A DNA stretch of 64,000 bases from Mesostigma viride (GCA_009746045.1 RPFO01000188.1:2596874-2660873), one strand, 5' to 3'. Positions 13,171 to 24,390 are shown, numbered from the stretch's first letter. Notes: generated from the letters alone by a model not told the origin. Made by a program: numbers and translations.

Positions 13171-16100
13171 CTAGGTCCTAGTTACAGGGGTGTGGGCACC
13201 GCGGCCCGAATCGCTATGAATGCCATACTTGGTCACACGCGGAGCCCCCACAGGCTTGGGGGTGGTCTCCTTCATCACTACTTGCCATCTATCCTTGCGC
13301 ACCATCTGCCTCCATATTACAGACAAACCAGGAGGCTGCCCGGGGGTGAGCCCGTCACGTCTAGTGTAGCACATGGCCATGCCGAGTCTATCACGAAAGC
13401 GGGCTTGGTGCCAGCTAGTCTATCTGACGTATCTACCTGATCTGTGCGGGCCAGGTGCCCGGCTAGGCCCAGGCGCCTGTGCCTAATAATGTGGGAAACA
13501 TAGGGCAAATCAGCGTACAAATCCTCATTACTAATGTGCAAACCAAGGGGGACGTTAAGGGCCTGGCGCAGCATCTTGGTGACGGCGCCGTCGAGTCGTT
13601 GCTCCAGCTCCTGCGTCAGTGTCCACGTCAGACTCGGCGCCGTAGGTCAGGATCGTCAGAATGACGACCTTGAAGAGGTCACGCTTGACGATCCGGGGTA
13701 GGGCGGGGTTGCTCCACCAGCGGCGGTGGTCATGGAGGTGCGCCCACGCCATGCCGATCCGTGTCGTCATGTCGTCCTCGCAGTCGGGAAGCCAACTGCC
13801 GAGCAGCTTGAAGCGGCCTGAAGGAGGGTAGTTGACCTCGGCATCGTCTAAGAGGCGGAGTGTGGGTGGGGGCCCTGCCATGCCGAGGGCCAGGGCCTCC
13901 GTTTTGGGGCTGATTTCTAGACCAACCGCCCGAGCCTCGAGCGCCAGGCAGTCCAGCCAAAGTTGGGCAGACTCCGGCTTCTCGATGAGCGTGATGTCGT
14001 CGGCATAAATGAGGTCAGCTAGTAAATTCTGCTTGTTAGTCGGCCCCCCTTCCCCAAGCTCGTTCGTGATCGCTAGGCCAGGGGCACGGCCTGCAATGCT
14101 AGCAAAGCGAGCACGTGCCTGGCGCATAACATAATCCACTACAATAATAAACAGGTACGGCGACAGGACGCAACCCTGCCAGACGCCGGTCTGCAGTGGG
14201 CAGGGCGGGGTAATGCCGTGTTGAGTGCGCACCGAAGTGGTCGACCCCTCATACAGCGTGCGGATGACGGTAATCAGGGGAGTGGGGACGCGAGCGCGAG
14301 CAAGTACAGCCCATAGAGCGTCCCAGAGGACAGAATCAAAAGCCTTGATGAAGTCGACGAAGATCAGGATGGCGGGAAACTCACCAGGTTGCAGGAGAGC
14401 GATTTCCTCGAAGAGGCGACGCGCGACGAAGATGGCCATGACGGTGTTGCGCCCAGGACGGAAGCCCATTTGACTTTCCCCAAGGTGACAGTCGAGAGCA
14501 GAACGAAGGCGGTTGAGGATCATGCGCATGAACAACTTAAGTGCGGCGCTCTGGATGCAGACTCCTCTGTAGTTGGCGGGGTCGTCAGGGGAACCTTTGT
14601 TTTTGTACAGCATAATACGGTAGCTGTGCTGCCACTCAGGAATCGGCGGCGCGTCGGCAAGCAGGATCCGGTTGCAGACGTCAAGCAGGAACCCCGTGAG
14701 CGCCGTCAGCTTAATCACCGGGGCTGGGAGCTGGTCAGGTCCAACGGCGGCATAGAAGCGGAGTTGCTTGGCGGCGGTGCTCAGCTCGAGCTCGGTGAAC
14801 GGCGGGAGCTCGTTGGGGTCGGCCAGGGGTTCCGTCAGGGCTGGGTACGTGTAGTCCTGCTCAGCGGCGGGCGGCGTGGGCGGCGCAGGGACGTCCGCCG
14901 GTGCTACTGCCAGGCGTGCGGCCGCCAGAGGGCCAAGCGGCGGAGGCGGCGGGGGGGCGCCGAGCAGCCGGGACTGGGAGGAATACCACTGGTCGAGCTG
15001 CTGCTGCGGTGAGCCAGAGAGCGTCCGCGGCGCCGGCTGCGCGCCGCCGGCGGGCCGTTGGGCGTGACGCAGGCGGGTCCAGGCGTACTTGCCGTGCTGG
15101 TCCTTGAGGTGGGCGAAGTACTCGCGGACATGAAGGTCCTCCTGCTCCTTGGTCGCCTGCCGGATGGCCGAGTGGTAATCGGCTTTGAGGCGGGCGTAGC
15201 GGGCGGGGTCGCTGTTGTCGCGCAGGGCTTGCCGGGCCTGGATGACGGCGGGGAGCCGGTGCAGGCTGGTGAAGCGGGGCGGGCGGCGGGGGGGCAGTAG
15301 GGCCCCGGCCGCGGGCAGCTTGTCAGCGAGGTGCCGAAGGGCCGATGCCGGGCCGGCAGCGAACAGCTGGGCGTGGCTGGCCGGGATGTCCAGCGCGTCG
15401 ACGAACGCCTCTGCGGCGCGCTTGTGGGCGCGTTTTTCAGGGAAGTCCTCCAGAGCGTCGTCAGATTTCTCGAGCAACTGAAGTGTGCGCAAATCAGGTG
15501 GTGCCACGTGCTTACGAAAGGGCGAGGGGAATCGCAGGCGGATGCGGGCGGTGACGATGCGATGATCGGAGCGCACCAGGGGGATCACATGCGAGCGAGC
15601 AGCTAGTACAGATCCTTGATGACGCTTGCGCATTACAACATAGTCAATGCAGCGTTCAGTGCCAGTTGGCGAGGTGTGTGTGACCAAAGCATCTGGACTA
15701 TGTGGAAAGCGGGTGTTGGCAGTGACCAAATCGCATGTCGTAAGCAAATCAGCAAAAAGTTCAGTGTTGGCATTGGAGACCGTACCGTTGGGGGCGTGCT
15801 GACATCCGCCAGTACCCGGTGGTAGCGTGGCGTTGGCGTCCAGCAGCAGAGCGAGGTAGTTGCGACCAGGGATGCCGTTCGCCAGGTTCTCCAGCGCTGC
15901 AAAGAAGTCCTTGCGGTCTTGTTCTGGGTGGCCGGAGTGGGGTGCGTAACCAACGCCCACCGTCAGGGCGTAGGTCGAGTGGCCCTCCATCGAATGAAAA
16001 GTGGCCACGAGGAGCCGAGCGTTGACCAGCTGGGGTTCGCCCATGTGGCGTACGGCGAGCGGGGAGCAGAGGAGACCGACGCCCCCGTTCCCGGTGCCGT

Positions 16101-16737
16101 CGCCGCCTCCGTAGTAGAACCGCCAGCCGTCGATGTCGTCAGCAACAAGGGCAGTTGATCCGCGGGCCGATGCAGTGCGCCTGTGTTCTTGGATTCCCAG
16201 GATGGCGATATTATTGTCGATGCAGAAACCAATAAGATTGGAGACTCGATGGCACTGACAGTCGTCACTGCGCAGGCAGTGACAGCGGTCAGCGTCGGGC
16301 TGGAGCGTGCGGGCGTTGAAGGTGGCGATGACCAAGGGCGCGCGTTGACCGAAAAGGGGGGTGCAGGCGGGGGTGGGGGCGGAGATGGAGCAGGGTGGTG
16401 ATGGGGGTGGGGGTGGAGGTGGTGGGGTAGGGGGGGCGGGTTGGGGACTTATGCTTTCAATCACCGTTTCGATTCTTCCTGCCAACGCGTCGAGGCGACG
16501 CCGACGGTTGGCTCGGGTGGCCAGGTAGAATGAGTCTGCGTCTGCACGCATAAGAAATGCGTGCAGTCTGAGGAGGTTTCGGAGGCGGCCGCGCGAGGCG
16601 GGGCGAACCTGGCTCACTGCCGACCCGTTGCTCTCTCTCCGACAGCCCGAGGGCTGCGAAGGCAAAGGGGCGGGAAGGGGAGTTAGGCAGATCCCACTGC
16701 TAGAGCCGCGGAGCCGCGGGGCCGCGAGCGTCGTCAT
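13171..16737 (-). pseudogene. A1 LINE ORF2: APE endonuclease-reverse transcriptase, two late frame breaks
   Basis: The protein nicks target DNA and copies the element RNA at the nick. The main frame (16737 down to 13555, 1060 codons) has a Pro-rich linker (about 105-130) and then an APE-type endonuclease starting near 133 (ATFNARTL, GIQEHR, later SDHR). A reverse transcriptase follows, with FVDFIKAFDSV (motif A), GVWQGCVLSPYLF (motif B) and IYADD near 911-914 (motif C). Near 13630 the frame slips just after LTYGAE. The expected continuation lies in another frame at 13317-13574 and again at 13171-13380, after a deletion of about 75 bp near 13395. So catalytic motifs are intact but the C-terminal region is broken in this copy. 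The start ATG (16737) overlaps the stop of the upstream ORF. Confidence 0.9.
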
Positions 16738-16826
16738 TGATAGGAGAGAAGGGTTCGCAGCGCGGGCTCCGGCTCAGGTGCAAAGCGAACGAATTTATTA
16801 GGGGGACGGCCAAGCCTGGCAGCCAT
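16734..16826 (-). CDS. Small upstream ORF overlapping A1 ORF2 start (ATGA)
   Basis: A 30-codon ORF rich in Arg and Pro whose TGA overlaps the ORF2 ATG in the form ATGA. Such an overlap is known to allow termination-reinitiation in some LINEs. It may also be the remnant C-terminus of a lost ORF1. Expression is not shown. Confidence 0.4.
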   Translation of the reverse strand: MAARLGRPPNKFVRFAPEPEPALRTLLSYQ

Positions 16827-17010
16827 ACCTGCGCTGAAGTTGCCCCGGCGGATCCCCACACGTGCAGGACCTAGATAGCTTATACCATCCATTCCATCCC
16901 ATGTTCCCCTCCCACTGAGGACTTATGCTCACGTGACGCAGTCACGTGTCTATTAATTAATTAATTAATTGTGCCCCACGTTGTACGATCATGTGCACAC
17001 GCACCCACAT

Positions 17011-17094
17011 TTAATTAATTAATAGACACGTGACGTACTGCGTCACGTGAGCATAAGTCCTCAGTGGGAGGGGAACATGGGATGGAACAGATGG
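17011..17094 (-). repeat. A1 3'-end fragment
   Basis: TTAA tail, hairpin and the 3' UTR phrase cctcagtgggaggggaac of A1, 5'-truncated to about 84 bp. No clear target duplication. Confidence 0.8.
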
Positions 17095-17187
17095 GGTCAC
17101 TTTGCAAAAGAATAATCTGTTGTTGAAGTTCACAGGTATAGGAAAGAGAAACATATACATTAAAAAATATAATTACTTAACTAATGA

Positions 17188-17266
17188 TTTAATTAATAGA
17201 CACGCGTGACTGCGTCACGTGAGCATAAGTCCTCAGTGGGAGGGGAACATGGGATGGAATGGATGG
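17188..17266 (-). repeat. A1 3'-end fragment
   Basis: Same hairpin, TTAA tail and 3' UTR as the preceding fragment, truncated at nearly the same place. Confidence 0.8.
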
Positions 17267-17451
17267 TTACTTACATCAGAGTTAAGGCACCCACGTAAAA
17301 ATAAACAAAGCCAACGCTACTGTAACAAGAGATACCACGACAAAACAACTACAGCCGGCATGGGACACTTGATCCACACCGCCGAATGAAGTAAAACAGC
17401 CTAATAAGCGTGCTGCACCGCGAAGTCAGCTCGTGTGCGGCGGAGCAAGAT
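17267..17451. other. Pre-insertion flank
   Basis: Unique-looking DNA between repeats. Its last 12 bp (17440-17451) form the left TSD of the next element. No gene seen. Confidence 0.4.
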
Positions 17452-19056
17452 TAATTAATTAATTAATTATCAACATCACTCCGTTGGGAGTAAATGTAGC
17501 ACATATCCCTGAGAAGGGGCATATGGCTTTTAATACATTCTAGGCGACTTCATGCAAGGGTGGGAATGTAAGCTACCCTTGCTCTAGGTGCACCAGGGGC
17601 ACCTGCACCCTCATGATCTTCACACTATGCCCAGCTAAGGGGGAGTATGTCATGTGGGGGAAGATCATCATTGCTATACAAGAGCTAGGGCATGGCTTCT
17701 CAGCAGGGAGGGACTCCCTGCATGGGCACTGCATAATTAAATAAAGCTAGGCGTCATCTGGGGGGTGGCTCATCATAGGCACACATGTACATGACTAAAA
17801 AGGCTAGGCCTAAGCTGGTATAGTGCCTGTAGTAGGCGGGCATGTACAAGGCCACTGTCTAACTATTCTACACTACTGCTGCTGTATTCCCCTAGGCTGG
17901 GGCTGGAGTTGCTGGGGCCGCGGTGGTCGAGGGGGTCGCGTGCCAGGGCTTGTGGCCGACGTAGATGGCCGCCCCCTTCCAGTACACCGGCTGGCCCGCC
18001 TTGGTCTGCCGGAGCTGGAGGTAGGTCGGCCATAGCTCCCGTCGCCGTTGTTGCTGTGCCAGGGTCAAGTCGTCGTCCACTGTGAAGTGAGTCTTCTCGA
18101 GCCGCTTGCGGCGTCTGAGAAACGAAATCTTGTCCACTGGGCTCTCGAAGATGAGAAGAAGCGGAGGCGCCCCTACCTTACCCCGCGCGCGGGGGAGGCG
18201 GTGGGCGGTCAGCTTGATCTCACCAAGAAGGCCCATGCGTGCAAGGATTTTGCTCTCAAACGCACGTGCAAGCTTCTCGCGGAATTCTCACCTTCTTCCA
18301 TGTCGAAGTTCTTGAGTATGGCGTTGAGGCTGCGCTTGGCGAGCTCGGCCTCCTCGCGGAGGTCAAGTGTCTGCCGCTGGAGCTGGGCTGCGACGGCGGA
18401 GGTGGTGAAGGTGGTATGTTCAGTGCTTAAGCATGTCCGCCCAGGTCGTGATGGGAGGAGCATCGCCGGCCAGGCCAGCCGGGGCTGGCTTGGCGGCAAT
18501 GTCCTTCACTGCCTGGGCGGTGAGGCCGGCTGTGTTCTGCAAGACCTCGATAGCAATTGCATTATCCTTGAGGCGCTGGTCGATGTCGCGGAGCTGGGCG
18601 GTGATGGAGTCGGTGGAGGCGGAGGGGGGGGGGGGGGGGGGCGAGGGGGGTGGCGGTGGCGGTGGGGATGCATGGTGGGAAGCTCAGCAGCCAGCCTGCC
18701 TCCAATTGCCGCCACATCTGCGGCAAGGGGGGTCACGTGCTGCTCAAAAGCTTCCTTGAGGAGGGTGCGGATGGTGGCTTCGGTGGGGAAGGTGGGGGGG
18801 GGCGGTGGGGAAGCCCAGATCGCGGATTCGGAGCGTCCAACAAGGGAGCAGAGGGCGAAGCGTTGAAGCTTGGGGCGACTCATGCGGTGAATGATTGGGA
18901 GAGCCTCGGCGGGGTCGACAAGCTGGCCATTACCAGGCCAGCGGCCGCGGTTGTGGGACGTGAGGTGCACGCACAGGGCTAGAAGCAAGGCGTGATTGCC
19001 GAAAAACACGTCTTCCATGAACCAACCGGGGCTGCGTTGCCAGAAGCCGGAGCTGT

Positions 19057-20532
19057 CAGAGTTAAATAGTACGGCGTATAATACGATTCGTACGCGTATT
19101 GTACGTAATACGTAGCTTTTCCGTACGAAATATGTGGTTTTCGTACGGTGGTTCTGTACGACCGCGTACAATACGCGTATTTGGCACGTACGACAGGCGT
19201 ACGAGACAATTTCCCGCGTTTGGGGGGGCCTGGCTGGGAGGTTGCGGCTCGGTCTTTTTGTTTATTCCTACTGTAGTACCTAAGCGTACCATTGCAAGGT
19301 TACCGGGCGACGTGGTTGCTCGGAATGCTGCCAAGCTGGCCGGAAAACACAGAGACGAGGGCAATACAGGCTATACCTAATGTCCACAGGCCTGTATACC
19401 TAGGTATTGTTGGTGCTAGCAATTCGACAGAACGTCTTTAGCAGCCGTGGGAGACGACATTGACGATGCTGGTGATGGCCCCGTTGGTGATGACGGGGAT
19501 GAGATGTCTGTGCAACAGGAAACTGTTTGGACCTTTATATCAAAGGATAAACTTATCAAGGATGGGCACCCGACAGGGAATTACGCTATGGCATGCCTGA
19601 CATGCAAGGCTGCCTTCAAGGGCACTGCCATGCACGCGGGCGAAGGCTCACATCATGGGTGGCCAATATGCAACCCTCAATGGGGTGAGCAAATGCACGA
19701 ATCCGCCAAAGGCGTTTTGTGTCAGGCTGCTGCAGGAGGAGGCGGAGAAGGAGGCAAAGAAGCGGCGACGGCAGGATGCAGACCGATTAGTAGAGATGGC
19801 GGCCGAGGTCCGGAACCTGCGTAGGCAAGGTCTGATTAATGAGGAGCCAGAGATTGAGGAGAGTGATGCACGAACGTGGAAATCTGCCCGCGCTAGCACT
19901 AGCAACGCCGGAGCTGGGTCCAGCGCATCGCAGAGCAAGGGGCGTTCCGATAATGGAACTCAACCTGCCGCGGTCGTGACGACCAAGCAGCAGCTTGATG
20001 AGGAGCATGTGACATCACTGACATGCGTGTCGTATCATTGGCCATTAATTAATTATTTAATTTATTAACACGGCCGGAACAGCGTTGTTGTGTCATTGGC
20101 CATGGATGGATTCATGTGCAGTTTTTCAAATGGGATGACAATCAAACCCAGCAACCATCCTAATATGTTTTTGATATTTGTGTTCAGCATCAGTTGATAT
20201 TTGTGTGGTAAGGGCCATCATACCATGTTTACCTTTCACCTTGATTGAACATTAGGGTAAATGAAGGTTTATTCAGCAAGCACGATGATGACGGTGGCTT
20301 ATATTCAGTTGATGCCGGCCACGTTGTGTTGGAATAACTACATGTGGAAACACATGTATTCTGTCATGTTTGAAGTGGTACATGCTCAGATATTCTTAAA
20401 CCTCAGAAAAACACAGAAAAATAAGCCATTTAGCATTGTACCGTACTAAAACGTATTATACACCGTACTAGCGTATTATACATAGTACACCCCGGGACCG
20501 TATTTTACCGTACTACGCACTATTTAACTCTG
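19057..20532 (+). mobile_element. hAT-type non-autonomous transposon inside B copy 1
   Basis: The ends are inverted copies beginning CAGAGTTAAATAGT (14 bp perfect), matching the CAG-start of hAT elements. Subterminal regions are crowded with GTAC, TACG and CGTA motifs on both sides, as expected for transposase binding sites. The flanks carry GCCGGAGCTGT (19046-19056) and GCCGAGCTGT (20533-20542). This is an imperfect duplication with one base missing, longer than the usual 8 bp. The inside keeps only a BED-finger exon, no catalytic domain. Confidence 0.75.
19447..20030 (+). pseudogene. BED zinc-finger N-terminus of a hAT transposase, truncated
   Basis: Reads VWTFISKDKLI, a CLTCKAAFKG finger pair and, after a frame change near 19650, MGGQYATLNGVSKCTNPP. 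This gives the W-F, C-x2-C, H, C pattern of a BED DNA-binding domain. A Lys/Arg-rich helix (EAEKEAKKRRRQDADRL) follows. The rest of the transposase is absent, so the element would need a helper. Confidence 0.6.
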
Positions 20533-20972
20533 GCCGAGCTGTTGACGTCAAAGGAGGTCTCTTCCCAGGGCGGCTCAGCAGAGCGACTGCGCTTAGGTTC
20601 AGGCGATGCAGATGGCGAGGCGAGCCCGGGAGGCTGGGCGCACACCAGTGCACGACTAGAGTCACCGTTGCCGTCCGGGCCGGTGGGCGAAGCTGCAGCC
20701 GAGGCTGCAGGCGTATTTTCATTGCCAAGCGCAGCCGCCAGGCTGCGTTGCGTCGAGAGGCGTTTGCTCATCGTATATTGCTTAATAGCTTCGGGAAATT
20801 ATATCAGCATGTGCATCGTAGAAAGACACATCGATTGTGATATTCACGGCCAAATTCGGTGCTCAAACGTGAAAGTTATGAGCTCCGCCGTCAGCCATGG
20901 CTACCTCGTGGCTCGTGGCTCGTGGCTCGTGGCTCGTGGATGCGGAGCAAGATGTCGGCCATTAATTAGTTT

Positions 20973-22418
20973 ATTAATTAATTAGGAACATAACTCCGTT
21001 GGGAGTATATGTAGCACATATCCCGGAGAACTGGGGCATATGGCTTTTAATACATTCTGCAGCTACTTCCTGCAAGAGTGGAATGTAAGCAACACTTGCT
21101 CTAGGTGGGCCAGGGCACCTGCACCCCCATGATCTATCAAGCTATGCCCAGCTATTAAAGGGGGAGCCTGTCATGGGGGGGAAGATCAACATGGCTATAC
21201 AAGAGCTAGGGCATGGCTTCTCAACAGAGAGCGTCTCTCTGCGTAGGCATAGCATGACTAAATTCTTAATGCAACATCCTGGCATGGGAGCTCCCATTAT
21301 AGGCATGGCATGGCTAAATGTATGTTGAAGGCATCATCCATGGGGGCCATTATGGGCGCACATGCGCGTGGGCCACATGCTAGGCTAAGCCTGACTAATC
21401 TACACTACTGGTATATATTCCCTAGTCTGAGGTGGCAGGAGGGGCCTACCATGGCTTGTGGTCAACGTGGATGACCGCCCCCCTCCAGTATACCGGCTTC
21501 CCCCCTGCGCTCTGCCGGAGCTGAAGGTAGGTCGGCCATAGCTCGCGTCGCCGGCCGCTGTTGCTGGGCCAGGGTGAAGTCGTCATTCAGCGTGAAGCGA
21601 GACCCCGAGAGCTTCTTGCGGCACTAGCTTATTAGTTAAGGAACGACAGCTTGTCCGCCATGTACTTAAAGGTGAGGAGCACAGGTGCCGGGCCAGCCTT
21701 GCCCCGCGCGCGGGGGAGGCGGACAGCCGACATCCGCAGCTCACCAGTGAGTTGCATGGGGACAAGAATGTCGCGCTTAAATGCCGCGAGAAGAGTCGTC
21801 CAGGTCTCACCTACCTGCTGGTCGAAGTGCTTGACGATGACATTGTGGCTGCGCTGGGTGATGTCGGCCTCCTCGCGAAGGTCGAGTGCTTGTTGCTTGA
21901 GCTGTGCCGCGATGGTGGACGTGGTGGAGGTGCTGTGATGCTTAAGCAAGTCCGCCCAGGTGGAGGGAGCATCACTGGCCGGGCCAGCAGATGCTGGCTG
22001 GGCAGCGATTTCCTTCACCGCCTGGGCGGTGAGGCCTGCGGTGTCGTGCAAGCACTCTTAAGGGCGGTGGCGGTGGCTTGGAGGCGCTGGTCGAGGTCGA
22101 GGAGCTGGGGCGTGATGTCGGCAGTGGAGGCGGAAATGGTGGTGGAGGCGGAGGCGACGGTGGTGGAAAGGTGAGGAAGCTCAGCAGCCAGCGTGCCGCC
22201 CAGTGCTGCCACATCGGTAGCAAGGGGGTCACGTGCTGCTGGAAGGCTTCCGAAAGGATGGAACGTGTCAGCCATAGCCCGGGTAATCGCTACCGAAAGG
22301 CGTTGGCGCGTCGAATACGATGCATGTCCAGGTCCGCGCTGACCAAGGGGCCCGCTGGCCCTCCAGGTCCGGCGGAGAGAAACATATACATGCTTGCACT
22401 GCATGTGACCCTCATTAA
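20973..22418 (-). mobile_element. B element copy 2, 5'-truncated
   Basis: Same 3' UTR, hairpin and tail as copy 1 (about 76-80% alike by eye). AATTAGTTT occurs at 20964-20972 and 22419-22427 as a 9-bp TSD. ORF1 pieces cover the coiled-coil (LREEADITQRSHNVI) and the LPRARGKAGPAPVLLTF region, but the frame is broken. The 5' third is missing. Confidence 0.8.
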
Positions 22419-22420
22419 AA
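21632..22420 (-). pseudogene. ORF1 fragment of B copy 2
   Basis: Homologous to the ORF1 of copy 1 from the PLATDVAALGG region through the coiled-coil and into the RRM-like region. A stop and a frame change lie before the C-terminal domain near 21630. Confidence 0.65.
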
Positions 22421-22461
22421 TTAGTTTCAGTAGTCGCGTAAGGTTGACAATGAACGTGACT

Positions 22462-23289
22462 GCCGGGTGGTGCTGCGTCGCTTCCCCCAGAAGCCAGGTG
22501 AGACGTCAACCTCCCTTGCCGACGAGCTTAAGGACCAGCTCCTTACCCTCATGGGCCTGGTAGGTGAGGTAGAACTGCGTGGGTGCCACCGCCTTCCCCA
22601 CTCACGGGACAAGGCGGCTCCCCCACCAGTCCTGCTCACCTTCCCCTCCCCTGAGGATAAGCAACGGCTCCTCTCTCGTCGCAAGAGGTTGCACGACCTC
22701 ACCTGAACGCTGGATGACGACCTGACCCCCGCTCAGCAACAGCAGCGACGCGACCTGTGGCCGGAATACCTCCGCCATAAGCAGGACCCCCAGAAGGCCA
22801 AGGTGTACTGGAGGGGCGGGGACCTGATGATCAACCACAAGATGTGGACGCCCCCAGCGGGCTAGAGTAGCAATAGCCCTAGCTTGTAACCATTGGAGTC
22901 ACTGCCGCTAAGGCAGCTATGCCTAGCTGTGCCAACATACCTAGTCACGTGCCGCCAACGCACGGTACACAACCAGCCATATAGCCTTAGCCTAGTCCTA
23001 GTACAGCCATGCTACGCCCTGGCTATGTTCAGATTACTTGCCCACGCTACTTGTTATGCCACGCTTACATGGGTCTTATTGCACCCACAGTTTGCCGGAT
23101 CGTTAGCCTGTCCTTTTAGCTATAGCGCGCCCGAATGCAGCTGTGGCATGCCTTTGGCATGAAGGAGAATCATCCCGGGGGGTCTCTGCCCTTTCTCCTG
23201 TAGTGCACACACAGGGATTACAAGCACTTCGGTGCTCCGTGACTCCCCATGCAACGGGAGCACGAGTTTAATTAATTAATTAATTAATT
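22462..23289 (+). mobile_element. B' element, 5'-truncated, opposite orientation
   Basis: A perfect 13-bp TSD (AATGAACGTGACT) lies at 22449-22461 and 23290-23302. Coding sequence for the ORF1 C-terminal half is followed by a 3' UTR that differs from B. It ends in the B'-type hairpin (GACTCCCCATGCAACGGGAG) and (TTAA)n. Confidence 0.85.
22467..22865 (+). pseudogene. ORF1 C-terminal half of the B' element
   Basis: Encodes the coiled-coil end, an RRM-like region (APPPVLLTFPSPEDKQRLLSRRKRL) and the C-terminal domain (LDDDLTPAQQQQRRDLWPEYL, VYWRGGDLMI). One in-frame TGA at about 22704 interrupts it. The best conserved C-terminal domain of the B group here. Confidence 0.7.
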
Positions 23290-23302
23290 AATGAACGTGA
23301 CT

Positions 23303-23920
23303 CACGATCACTGGCAGAGTGTTGGTAGTCCGGCCGGATATGGCCCACTTCCCGATAGGCCTCAGAAAGGTAGTCACCCCCAATGTCTCCTTCCCATTCG
23401 AGCTTCCTCAAGCTCGCGCATTGGCGTATACGATCTCTGCCAGGGATGCACAGCCAACCTCCTGGCAGCCCTCGACATTCAGCTCTTCCAGAAGGGGGCA
23501 TCGGCATGCCAGGTGCGTGATGCTATTATTTGACACACGTACAAAGCTGACCATGCATGCGCAGCGTCTGCAGCTGCACGCAGTGTCTTGTGATCGCGCT
23601 GACATCCGCATGGTTGCAGATTTCAGAGTCGGACACGTCGAGCGTGCATGTTTTGCGTGCAAGATTCGGACAACTGCAGGTCAAGGCAAATAGGCCCCTG
23701 GGCAGCCAAGTAGCCCATCCCTGGGGTGTCCAAATACCAACCGGAGGTCAGCCAGGCAAGCTCGGCCGATCGACATCCAGTTGCCGCAGCCGCCAACTGC
23801 CCACCGGGATCTGACGCAGCTGTATGAGGAGTGCGCGTGCGTGACAGATATATATGCCTTGCTGCATGTCCGTGTTGCAATAGACCGGCGTGCGCCGGGC
23901 TAACCGCATTATCGATCACG
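23303..23920 (-). pseudogene. Leucine-rich-repeat (AMN1-like) gene remnant
   Basis: Minus-strand frames give successive LRR-like units: RQLDVDRPSL, an AITRHCVQLQTLRMHG unit, THLACRCPLLEELNVEGCQEV, then LRKLEWEG. They resemble the cysteine-containing LRRs of F-box/AMN1 proteins. The units lie in different frames with stops between, so the gene is decayed (or its exons are too short for me to place). Its left side carries three retroelement insertions and its right side one. Confidence 0.45.
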
Positions 23921-23945
23921 GATGCACAGTCATATGAGCATCCGC

Positions 23946-24390
23946 AGCTAGGGAATATAGCAGTAGTGTAGATTAGTAAGGCTTAGTCTAGCACGTGGCC
24001 TACGCGCTTGTGCGCCCATAATGGCCCCCGGCCATGCATGGATGATGCCTTCAGAATAGCCATGCCCTGCCTATAATGGGACTCCCCATGGATGTTGCAT
24101 TTTAAAGAATTTAGCCAAGCTCTGCCTATGCAGAGAGTCACTCTCTGCTGAGAAGCCATATGCCCTAGCTTTTGCATAGTAGCCATGCATGATGATCTTC
24201 CACCCCATATGGCAGGCGCCCCTTGCGCTTTGATACGGATCATGGTGGTGCAGGTGCCCTTGGTGCACCTAGTAGAGCAGGTGTAGCTCACATCCCTACC
24301 CTTGCAGGAAGTAGCCAGAATGTAGCCATATGTCCCTTCTCAGGGATATGTGCTGCATGTACTCCCAACGGAGTTATGTTCCTATAATTA
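23946..24390 (+). mobile_element. B element copy 4, 3' UTR only
   Basis: A 12-bp TSD (ATGAGCATCCGC) lies at 23934-23945 and 24391-24402. The 445 bp are the B 3' UTR on the plus strand, ending in the CTCCCAACGGAG hairpin, ATGTT and a short taatta tail. Confidence 0.85.

Larger units (their letters stand above)
13070..16865 (-). mobile_element. A1 LINE, 3.8 kb, near full-length
   Basis: A perfect 11-bp TSD (AGGACCTAGAT) lies at 13059-13069 and 16866-16876. On the minus strand the order is a 129-nt leader, a 30-codon upstream ORF, the EN-RT ORF, a short 3' UTR with the hairpin CACGTGAC-GCA-GTCACGTG, and a (TTAA)n tail. There is no ORF1. Either this copy lost its 5' part or A1 is an ORF2-only LINE. 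A single EN-RT ORF and a short tandem-repeat tail in place of poly(A) recall RTE-like LINEs, but clade assignment needs a tree. Confidence 0.9.
12532..16967 (+). mobile_element. Older A1 LINE, 5'-truncated, split by a younger A1
   Basis: The same 12 bp (ATTGTGCCCCAC) lies at 12520-12531 and 16968-16979, marking the TSD of a plus-strand insertion. Element sequence begins inside the ORF2 3' part. It encodes the post-RT region (ISNEDLYADLP, HRRLGLAGHLARTDQVD) to about 13010, is interrupted at 13070-16865, and resumes at 16866. It then runs through the A1 3' UTR to the hairpin CACGTGAC-GCA-GTCACGTG and a (TTAA)n tail ending at 16967. It is 5'-truncated, as is common for target-primed insertions. 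Confidence 0.85.
17892..20771 (-). pseudogene. ORF1-like protein of B copy 1, frameshifted
   Basis: ORF1 proteins of LINEs bind element RNA. The N-terminus (20771-20520) is Ser/Pro-rich with a basic PKRSRS group, resembling a nuclear localisation signal. After the hAT it continues at 19060 with a region matching copy 5 (NHALLLALCVHL against DYASLLELCLHL). Then come a Pro-rich low-complexity stretch, a predicted coiled-coil (LREEAELAKRSLNAI) and an RRM-like region (APPLLLIFESPVDKISFLRR). The C-terminal domain (DDDLTLAQQQRRRELWP, VYWKGAAIYV) is typical of L1-type ORF1. At least two frame changes and the hAT insertion make it non-functional. Confidence 0.75.
17452..20941 (-). mobile_element. B element copy 1: ORF1-only retroelement, interrupted by hAT
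   Basis: A perfect 12-bp TSD (GCGGAGCAAGAT) lies at 17440-17451 and 20942-20953. Without the hAT (19057-20532) the element is about 2.0 kb, the same as copy 5 (2044 bp). That suggests both are full length. The minus-strand 5' end has four CCACGAG units. A LINE-type ORF1 fills most of the body. The 3' UTR ends in ATGTGCTACAT, the hairpin CTCCCAACGGAG, ATGTT and a TTAA tail. There is no RT. Confidence 0.85.

Noticed and set aside
14225-16401. Several plus-strand ORFs of 60-207 codons
   Set aside because: They are shadows of the A1 LINE ORF2 on the opposite strand, with Arg/Gly-rich content expected from its GC-rich codons.
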